Under the pieces are notes generated by a model, which was not told the DNA's origin, made no database searches, and saw only the letters and a program-made list of their open reading frames with translations. Shown in pieces: positions 56,105 to 64,000 of a DNA stretch of 64,000 nucleotides. The stretch spans positions 44,829,278-44,893,277 of the forward strand of contig NW_026262701.1 in NCBI RefSeq assembly GCF_021869535.1. Reading direction: 5' to 3'. The stretch is from Mytilus californianus (lineage: Eukaryota; Mollusca; Bivalvia; Mytilida; Mytilidae). The position numbers were made by a program, and so were the translations under genes. Every line of letters begins with the position of its first letter. Position 1 is the stretch's first letter.

Positions 56105-56974
56105 ATGATAAGCAGAACATGCAGAAGATATACTCGACGCAGGTGTCTACGTTTGTTGTGTTTACTATGTTTAATGTACGTTGCTTTTACATATGTGTCG
56201 GGGTATTTGGTGCAAAGAAATGTTTTGGAATTTTATTCTAAACCGGATGAATGTATGAGGTTAAAAAATTGTGAAAATGAAAAAGGGAGACCTATGGGTT
56301 TAAACAGTAAAGAAAATATATCTACAAATGGAAAATTACAATCATTTCAAAAACTGGAATATGTGGAGACCTCTGACTCAAGAGTTTATATGTTATCTGC
56401 TTATTTTATCAAGAAGATGGAAGAACAAAAGGATAATATCGTTACCGTCATTGGTTGGGAAGAAAAGAAAAATCACTTTAGTAAATTTAAATGTTGCTTT
56501 CGTCTGCAAAAAGGCAAACGTATGGTTATTAAGTCAAAAAAATGGTATATATATTCATATCCGAACAGTCTTCTTCGACGAGTACAATTTACTTGTCCAA
56601 TATCAACTGAGTCAAAATCGATCGAAGGAGTATCAATTATAACTGATTTTAAAAGAACTTGTCATAAAGAGTCCAAATACTATATCCAGGTGCAAACGCC
56701 ATTGCAAGGTGAATTAGCTGTATGTACTACTGTTCTGTATGGATCTTTATCTGCTGAACTGCTACTAGAATGGTTTGAAGTTCAACGGATAATTGGAGTT
56801 GAAAAGACAGTAACGTATACATTTGAACTAAATAAGGATGCAATGAAGATATGTGAATATTACGAGTCTATAGGATTTACAGTGTTGGTTCGTGTTGCTG
56901 ATTTTCCTGCTAGAGGTAATGATGTTCCCTATAGTAATCAAAGTACAACAATACAGATTGTTATGGTTAATTAA
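56105..56974 (+). CDS. GT92 (DUF23) family type II membrane protein, copy C, N-terminal part
   Basis: An intact 289-codon frame beginning AAAAATGATAAG. Residues 1-16 are strongly basic (RRYTRRRCLR) and 17-36 form one hydrophobic helix (LLCLLCLMYVAFTYVSGYLV). That is a signal anchor placing the rest in the Golgi lumen. A stem and variable region follow, with VYMLSAYFI, VIGWEEK and FKCCFRLQKG. The family signature starts at about residue 202: GELAVCTTVLYGSLSAELLL, EWFEVQRIIGVEK, then YYESIGFTVLV. Known GT92 enzymes add galactose to glycan cores and need a downstream D.D-containing half of about 150-200 residues. Here the frame stops after STTIQIVMVN, so the metal-binding half is missing. Copy A stops at the same place. 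Either this is exon 1 of a spliced gene (a weak donor-like ATG|GTTAAT lies at the end) or all copies are truncated. It is the best host-gene candidate in the window. Confidence 0.75.
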   Translation: MISRTCRRYTRRRCLRLLCLLCLMYVAFTYVSGYLVQRNVLEFYSKPDECMRLKNCENEKGRPMGLNSKENISTNGKLQSFQKLEYVETSDSRVYMLSAYFIKKMEEQKDNIVTVIGWEEKKNHFSKFKCCFRLQKGKRMVIKSKKWYIYSYPNSLLRRVQFTCPISTESKSIEGVSIITDFKRTCHKESKYYIQVQTPLQGELAVCTTVLYGSLSAELLLEWFEVQRIIGVEKTVTYTFELNKDAMKICEYYESIGFTVLVRVADFPARGNDVPYSNQSTTIQIVMVN

Positions 56975-57250
56975 GGCGAGAGTAGTTTAACGATCTTCAG
57001 TATGCTAAATTAGTGACGTGTAACATGATTAATAAATTTGAAAAATATTCGGTCGTCATCGGGGTTCACGATCTTTTGTTACTATAACAAGGTGTCATCT
57101 TTTCGTAACTTTCATATTAAGAATTACATGAAACTTAAATCGGTCGCTTTTGCTTTTCTGTCAACAAAAAAGTCAATTCATATCGGAATATTCAAAAACA
57201 AATATTTTGCATGAAGAGTGTGTACATGTGAAGATCGGGAAAACATATTA

Positions 57251-57700
57251 CAGCCCTTGGATAGTGTAAACTTCCCGAAAAAAAAAAAACATGTATGGTG
57301 TAATGGTGTATGGCATATGGTGCAATGGTAGAAGGTGTATGGTGCTATGGTGTATGGTGTAAGGGGATTGGTGTAATGGTGTAACGTGCGATCGGGAATG
57401 GTGTGAATGAATGATGTACGACATTTAAAACTATGCAAAATATTGATAAGAACTGATTTTTAATTTAATACATTAATTTACAATATTGTGATCACAATTC
57501 GTTTTTCAAAATAAATAAATAATTTTGTAGTCGCACGCTTTCTTTGAAATTAAATTGCATTATGGTGTAATGTGTAAGGTGTATGGTGCAAAGGTGTAAC
57601 GTGTATGGTGTAATGGTACAGGGTGTATGGTGTAATGGTATATGGTGAATGGTGTAATGGTGTATGGTGTTAGAGGGAAGTTTACACCATCCAAGGACTG
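57251..57700. mobile_element. 450-bp Tc1/mariner-like MITE filled with TGGTGTA repeats
   Basis: Inverted ends of about 26 bp: CAGCCCTTGGATAGTGTAAA at the left and, reversed, CAGTCCTTGGATGGTGTAAA at the right, each continuing CTTCCC. TA flanks both sides (57249-57250 and 57701-57702). Block A has the uninterrupted site with one TA (reversed, near 3550). The interior is dominated by irregular ATGGTGTATGG or AATGGTGTA repeats in two clusters (57290-57400 and 57560-57670). The minus frame with HYTNPLTPYTIAPYTF is a translation of these. Confidence 0.9.
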
Positions 57701-57930
57701 TATCATATAGTTATGAGCTACATGTAACATGTTATTGAGATATAAATCAGTTCAATAATTGTCATAGTGAGTTTTGACTGGCTTTGTAGTTTTGCTACTA
57801 TAAATAGACTTACCAGCTTGAGAACCGAAGATGGAATTTAAAGAGAATGGGAAGTCTTCCAGAGGTTACGAAAGTTTGGTTGTTTGCAATAATGGCTTTG
57901 TGCTTTGGTTAACGACGAAAGTCACAATAT

Positions 57931-59985
57931 ACAACAAAACTAATTATGAGCATCCCTTATATCATCCAGACTTTTAATTGCTGGTGTCTCAGAACTCCCC
58001 ACCTCGTTACCATGATAACGGGCGACATTCAAAGATGGCGTGTGAACCTTCAACTTCAAGAGCCCGGCACACCCCAAAGAACTATACCAATGAATGAAAT
58101 AAAGTTGTATCTGGTTGAAAAAGATGTTATCTTTCCTGTAACAGCTGTTTCTTGCTTTAAATTTGCCCTTTTATAATAAAAGATAACAGAAGTGACATAC
58201 AATCAAACCATGCCCACACCAAAAGACAACTTTCTTGTCAATTAAGAAAATGTTGTATTCATTTTAAAAACAAGAAACAGCAATCTTGGTATTCATGAGC
58301 TTTCCGAGAATAAATATGCCAAGTTTTAAAGAGATCAATAAATATTAACGGGGTGCGCCAATTTGATCTTTATAAATGAATAATACTCAAGTCCTTTCGC
58401 GGCGACATTTAAACACTGAAATAATTCAGATCGAATATTCCCCTTTATGGTATCAAAATGCCTGGACAGAAATAAACGGCATTGTGATAGTTTTTGACTA
58501 GAAATGGACACATTAAAAATGTAAAACAATGTTATTTTTTCATTTTTATACTTGAAGGTGTTCACGAATCTTGAAAAAAAAATCACGGTGCATACGAATG
58601 TCATGAGGGAAAAAAGGGGGGATACTCTAACGTTATACTATATAAGATATTGTAAGAGCTTTCGTAACCCCTTATTCATTTCTAACTACACATATGTGAC
58701 GATTGTAAATCAAATTAACTTTGTTACTTTCTTAACTTCGATCCTCATATGGTTTTTACGACTTTAAGATATGACCAAGGATTAGTAAGATAACGAGATA
58801 ACGAACGAAAAAAGTCTTTCTAAAACAAATTGATTCTCCTGATAAGAAAAAAAAACACATTTAACAAGCACTAGTACATCGAAGTATGAAACCCCTTCCG
58901 TCAAACTCATGTTTCATGAGAAATATTAATTTGCTCAGCCCTGCATGATAAAGTTTTTTTTTCAATGTTTTTTTTTAAACAGTTATAAATAGATAGTATT
59001 GAAAACCGTCACATGATATGTGTAAATAGATCTTTTTTGAAACAATATCGGTTAAAGTTGGATTAACTAGAGCTATGTTCATTTGTTAAACATGCATCAT
59101 TCATTCATTGCAGTCTCTTGAATAGTAAATTAATAAATTCAAAAACAGGTCCATGCATTGGTCCAGAATTTAAACCAGAACAAAATATAGTACTAGGTCA
59201 TGTACATGATGTAGGTAAATACAGTATGAACTTATTTTCTATTGTTATAGAAAAACAATAAAATAAGAGATTTTCTTTAAGAGATGAAACTATTTGTTTA
59301 TTCAATAAAGTTGTATGCATGTGAAAGCCATTGCTTCTTCAAGAGTTCATTATAAGTATTATGTGACTATTAAAAACATAATGTCTATTTCATTTCAAAT
59401 AGTTTTCTAAAACTTAATACCAAAAGCATTGTATATGTCACATTAAACTGAAAATCCTTTTCATAATGCGTACAATACTTTCTTGTGTTTTTCCATGATC
59501 CATAATAAATGTAGAAATATATCATACTACTGATTCTCATATGTTAATGTAATACTGGAAAATTCTTTATTCCTAAACTTGTCTTTTATTTCACTTGTAA
59601 CATGCAAAGAATATTCCTATATACATGTAAAATATTGTGAATGACAATATATATACCAGTAAGTACATGCAGTTACCAGTCTGCCAAATATGATGTTTGA
59701 ATTATAATTCTCACTCAGTTCACAGTTTTAAGTATATATCCAAAATTATCTCAATAACTGGCATATGATGAATAATGATATGAACATTTTCTTTTGTGTG
59801 TTGATCTTACAAGCAAGAAGTGCACAGTCATTTCCTCTGGTGTAAGACTTTTATTTCTTTGTCTTCAATGATCCAGAGTCAGTTTTAACAGTAATGTAAT
59901 CCTTCCTTTTGTTGTCATACTGAAAATTGGTACATTCCAAAAGTCACATATCACATGTGACATGGCATGGAGTTATTTCATATTC
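57931..59985. other. No recognisable gene
   Basis: AT-rich DNA. Frames at 57946-58176, 58335-58604 (-) and 58552-58767 have no motif, signal or partner I recognise. No repeats paired elsewhere in the window were noticed. Confidence 0.5.
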
Positions 59986-60214
59986 AGCACTGTTATAGTT
60001 TTGTTATATGTCCTCAAGCTTTTATCTTTAAAACATTCATTTCACTTTCTTTTCATGCATGGATCTAAAACTATCCCCATATACGGTTATAAATTGTCTG
60101 ACAATTTCCTTGTGTGTGTTGATCTTCAAAAGAAACAAGTGGCTACGATATATGCTTTTTTGTGCTTCTTTGTTAAATATTTGTTTGTTTTTGTTGTGAT
60201 TAAGATTGTGACAC

Positions 60215-61400
60215 GGTGTTGACTGCTGTACCTCTATTTTGACATTTTTACCTTTTATGTCTGTTTGTTTTATTCACGCATCGTTATCAATATAATGGAA
60301 TTTGATGCGACTGTCATACAAGTGAGAGGTTTAGCGCTATGAAACCAGGTTCGATCCACTATTTTCTACATAAGAAAATGCCTGTACTAAGTCAGGAATA
60401 TGACAGTTGTTGCCCATTCGTTTGATGTGTTTGTGTAAATGCTTTTTTGTTCCGACGTTGAAAAGTTTCTGGCGGAAAAAAACTAACTAGCCGAAAAGTT
60501 CCGGAGGAACTTATTAACTAGTTACTTTGTTCTTCCTCTTGTTTAAAAGTTCCACCGGAACAAAGTGACTAGTTGAAAAGTTCCAACGGAACATATCAAC
60601 TAGTTAGAAAGTTCCTTTTTGCCAAATTAGTCAAAACCGGAACTAACAAACTAGCCCAAAAGTTCCAACGGAACTTATCAACCAGGCAGAAAGTTGCATT
60701 TGGAGAATTGATGCAAAGTTAAAACGCAACATATTATATTTGAACCTTTCAAAGGGAAACCAAGATACTGATTACAAAAGTCAAAAGGAACATATCAACT
60801 AGCCACAAAGTTCCTCTTTGGCAAATAAGTCAAAACCGGAACTAACATACTAGCCCAAAAGTTCCAAAGGAACTTATCAACCAGTCACAAAGTTCCATTT
60901 GGAGAATTGATGCAAAGAACCACATGAGGAGGGGGTGTTCTTCCCTCTCTTGAGGGTACTATGAATACTAAATTTGCATGATAATACAACTTATTCCGTT
61001 TTATGTGAGCTATGAAATACAACTTAAATTTTGCATATTTGTCCCCAAAGAAACCCCTTTCAGTGCGTTGGGTATTCTTGTAAATTAATGATTTGCTCTT
61101 ATAATTCTGATACTCATTCTTCCCCCTCTTTCTACAAAAAGGACGAAATATGGTATATTCGAAACGATGTAACTAGTTGTTCTGTTCCGCCAGAACTATT
61201 CAACTAGCTACATTGTTCCGGGACTTTTCAGCTAGCTACTTTTTTCCGGAACTTTTCGACTGCACTCGGAATAAAACAACTATTTGGAAAGTTCCATCGG
61301 AACATAGTGGCTGTTACATATGTGCTTTTGATTATGCCATTTGATAAGGGACTTTCCGTTTTGAATTTTCCTCGGAGTTCAGTATTTTTGTGATTTAACT
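60215..61400 (+). repeat. Dispersed repeat interrupted by a foldback element
   Basis: The left part (60215-60445) shares the TACTGCTGTAC to TCAATATAATGGAATT segment with 1005-1095, then GATGCGACTGTCATACAAGT, CTATGAAACCAGGTTCGATC and CTGTACTAAGTCAGGAATAT. The right part (61321-61400) resumes with GCTTTTGATTATGCCATTTG, GGGACTTTCCGTTTTGAATT and TTCCTCGGAGTTCAGTATTT. I recall these two parts as contiguous in mussel copies of this repeat. Confidence 0.65.
60445..61320. mobile_element. Foldback-like element of AAGTTCC..GGAACTT modules, ~880 bp
   Basis: The left part contains CGAAAAGTTCCGGAGGAACT and AAAAGTTCCACCGGAAC modules joined by AACTAGTT spacers. The right end (61160-61320) carries the same modules inverted (GTTCCGCCAGAACTATTCAA, TTTTTTCCGGAACTTTTCGA). 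Inside, a 199-bp direct repeat lies at 60588-60719 and 60787-60918. GCTTTT occurs at both insertion edges (60441 and 61324) and may be the target duplication. No coding capacity. Confidence 0.75.
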
Positions 61401-61849
61401 TTTTACCCTTTTTCTCTGATTACTTTTTCCTATTTCAGTTAGTAAAAACTTGTATAAACCATTGCCTCTAAGTCATCTTAATACATATACTGTAAAAAAT
61501 CATGTAATCATTTAGTGGCATTTTAAAGTTATTGGTATTCATGTTATGATACAAATAGAAAACTTCAGTCAAAATTGTGTGTTCCTAAATTATTATTGAA
61601 TTAAAAGTAAACTTGACAAAAAGTTCTACATTGATTTAAAATGAACTTTTAATTGATGAATTTTCTGTAAAAGTACAATAAAGTTTGTAAGTACAACTTA
61701 CTTCAACTGATATTTACCCATCACAATGCTTTACCAATTTGTTATTAATTAATATGACTTAATCAATATTGAGTGGGTGTGACTCAATACAACAGACAAC
61801 TTATATATACACCTAACCTGAGGGTCTGGATGGTGTTTACAGAATAGAT
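61401..61849. other. No recognisable gene
   Basis: AT-rich interval without coding signal. Confidence 0.5.
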
Positions 61850-62035
61850 AATAATCCTTATGGGCAAAAAATGCAGAATAAAGGGCTAACAAATAAAAGA
61901 ATAAAAAATGACTAATAATAAAAGGAGAATAATGGGGTGTTAAAATACAAAGAATAAAGAATAATGAGCAAAATAGATAAAGAATATAGGAAATGGTATA
62001 AAAAAGAATAAAGAACTGAAGGACCCCCAGCAGGA
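61850..62035 (+). repeat. AAGAATAAA-rich repeat, inverted partner at 39.4 kb
   Basis: AGAATAGATAATAATCC, TGGGCAAAAAATGCAG, AATGGGGTGTTAAAAT and AAAGAATAAAGAATAATG align with the reverse complement of 39430-39640. Confidence 0.65.
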
Positions 62036-64000
62036 CTCATACATTATAATAATAATACTTACATTGTGAAGACCTCGTATTTGATATTATAGAAACTATA
62101 CTCTTTAGGCGTTGTTAACATGTTAACTTATATGTGCCAGGTGTAAATCAAATCTGAAAAATAAGTTACAATAATTACTGAAAGGTTTCAAACTAAATTT
62201 TATACACTCCAGATTGTAAATAAACATAATTAAGATTTATGTGAATTGTTTTAAAACATGCTTGTCAAAATTCGAAAAGATCTACACAAAGAAACATGGA
62301 CTTCAGATACACATTTTTATAATGAATCAATATTACAAACAAACATTTTATATAATCTAATGACTATAAACATAAGAAATATGAACAAATTAATAAAGAC
62401 AAAAATTTAAATGTACTCTAAAAGGGATGATTTAAAATGATATGATGATGACTATCAGATTTAAAACCATAAATGAAAAGTTGTTTATGAATTATGGCCA
62501 TGATAATAAATAATAGTTCTCACATATCATAACATCTCATGTGCCTGCCTAAGCAATTTTATTAAATGTAGGCAAGCCATAGCCATTAGTATGATGCATC
62601 CAAAGAGTCATGTATGCATATATTTTTAATAATTTTTTGGGGGTTTTTGTAATATATTATAATTGGAATAAACACCTAAATAAGAAATGATTTTGCATGT
62701 GCTATCAGGGCAATCTGAAGATTCATGTTCAAATTTACCTAATAGATCTTTACAAAAATGTTTAGGTGTTTGCCTCCAACATAAATTCGAATTATATGAC
62801 ATGCATACGAGACAAATTAAGGGGAAAGGGGGAATTAAGGGGAAAACTGGCGGGCATGGTGTTCGGATTTTTTTTACAAATCCCACTCCTTACATTGCAT
62901 TGTTGTTGACCATTAAGAGCCCATATCTAAAATATTAGACCCGCATCTGTGCATGGCAGGTCAGTCTGCAAAATGTCGACATAAAGTAATTTAGTTAATG
63001 GTCAATGAAGATATGATTGTTTATAAGCGAGTAAAATAGTGTTAACGGGCATAAATCATTCATAGGAAGTTTGTCTATACAGTATTCAGACTGCCCTCGT
63101 CATGTTGACAGCGAAACGTGTAACGAATAACCACATTTTTAAGTAAACATTGCGGCTTTCTCTACAGACTACATTCATACTTAATCGTGAATGAAATGAA
63201 TATCGACGATCCTCGGCAGTAGAAGTTTTTTAAAACAAACTTACCTCAAAATATAAGCAACACACTTCTATATTACCGTGTTTTTATTGGACTGATGACA
63301 CTGACTTCTATGATAACTTGGTCCACAATCAGCTGTTCCTGACAAGCTCAGAATTGACGTTGACGAAACGTTCTAGCCAATCACGTGTCGAATAGTTAAG
63401 AAAATGACGTCAGATTTAGATTGCGATGCAAACACCGAAAATCATTGCCATTTTTTTTAAAAACTGCATTAACCTGCCTGCGTTAGAAGTTCATGGCGTA
63501 TAAATATTAAAAAGAATACCGCACAACCCTTTTTTTTTGACCTTTGAAAAATAGTAGTGCATGTGAAATTTCCATCCCAGGGTATGATGTTTGTCGAAAC
63601 GTCGTAGTTGAGGTGGGACCGTTGTCGTTGTAAAAGGAGTTCATTATATGAAATTGCATTGACTATATTCAATAACATTTTTAAGTGATTAAGGATTTAT
63701 CCATGACAAATATATCATATAGATTAGTTGAAATTCATTTAAAACATTAATTCTAGTATATATGTAGACCAAGTATGTCCTTTTGGAGAAAGAGCTTACT
63801 AAAGGATATGACGTATATATATATATATATATATAAACAACCACACATTTTAACATCAAAAGGAATGAAATAAGCGGTCCGTCTCTTTTTCATCTTTCAG
63901 TGACGTTGAAGATTTGAATTGTTTTGTTAGGTTTTCTGATAAGCTGCATTGATAATAAGCTCTTCTGGAGCATCTGAGATTTTCCCGAATTTTTGGAAAG
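62036..64000. other. No gene; CGAAACGT motifs and (TA)n at 63814-63835
   Basis: AT-rich DNA. CGAAACGT occurs at about 63112, 63364 and 63595 in somewhat similar GTTGAC or TTTGTC contexts. GTAAAAGGAGTTC near 63632 resembles 19350, where it precedes GAAACTGCATTG and here GAAATTGCATTG. Frames at 62626-62938 overlap on both strands and have no domain. A TA run lies at 63814-63835. Confidence 0.5.

Larger units (their letters stand above)
55900..57930 (+). repeat. Segmental duplication block C, carrying intact GT92-C
   Basis: Upstream, the segment from about 55955 (GTAAAAGCTATGTAAGACTT) through GGATATATGATATGGGCATC to TTTGTTTTGAATAGGAC matches block A reversed (5215-5060). Downstream, the shared flank runs past the stop codon to about 57930, interrupted only by the MITE at 57251-57700. 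The match to A ends near 3060 and the match to B near 15580. Confidence 0.8.

Noticed and set aside
57178-57438. Minus-strand frame rich in HYT and PYT residues
   Set aside because: It translates the TGGTGTA minisatellite inside the MITE, shown to be absent from the homologous site in block A.

Overview
This is eukaryotic, AT-rich, repeat-dominated DNA. I read it as invertebrate and most likely a marine bivalve such as a mussel. That is inferred from the repeat families and the glycosyltransferase family, which resemble sequences I associate with mussel genomes; nothing was searched. There is no bacterial-style operon, no rRNA and no true tRNA gene. Most open frames are remains of transposable elements or frames running through tandem repeats whose unit length is divisible by three.

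The only host-type gene family is a set of three related copies encoding the N-terminal part of a glycosyltransferase family 92 (GT92, formerly DUF23) type II membrane protein. Copy C (56105-56974, +) is an intact 289-codon frame. Copy A (3823-5046, -) is broken by a frameshift and a 367-bp insertion. Copy B (14636-15380, +) is decayed and 3'-truncated. The flanks are shared too: A and B match over about 4 kb, and C matches both over about 2 kb. They are therefore segmental duplications, and each copy serves as an empty-site control for insertions in the others.

Layout. 0-1.1 kb: reverse transcriptase (RT) fragment of a Penelope-like type. 1.1-5.2 kb: duplicated block A, with a ~350-bp satellite, two small insertions and GT92-A. 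5.2-10.9 kb: sparse DNA with two more RT-element tails. 10.9-12.3 kb: a 36-bp minisatellite. 13.5-16.7 kb: LINE fragment, SINE fragment and block B. 17.5-28.4 kb: dispersed repeats, a 21-bp array element, a LINE 3' half and a tRNA-derived SINE. 28.6-38.3 kb: a region bracketed by facing inverted palindromic repeats, holding a Harbinger-like MITE, an internally deleted LINE and a composite of 160-bp, 35-bp and ~130-bp tandem repeats. 38.9-42.9 kb: small duplications and a three-level nest (a trinucleotide-rich repeat inside a dispersed repeat inside a 21-bp array element). 43-50 kb: decayed LINEs. 50.6-55.8 kb: a tandemly duplicated RT-fragment plus LINE-fragment module. 55.9-57.9 kb: block C with intact GT92-C and a TA-flanked MITE. 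58-64 kb: mostly featureless, with a foldback-like element at 60.4-61.3 kb.

I found no operating multi-gene system. The value of the window lies in the GT92 duplications and in insertions whose boundaries can be read directly from paired filled and empty sites.
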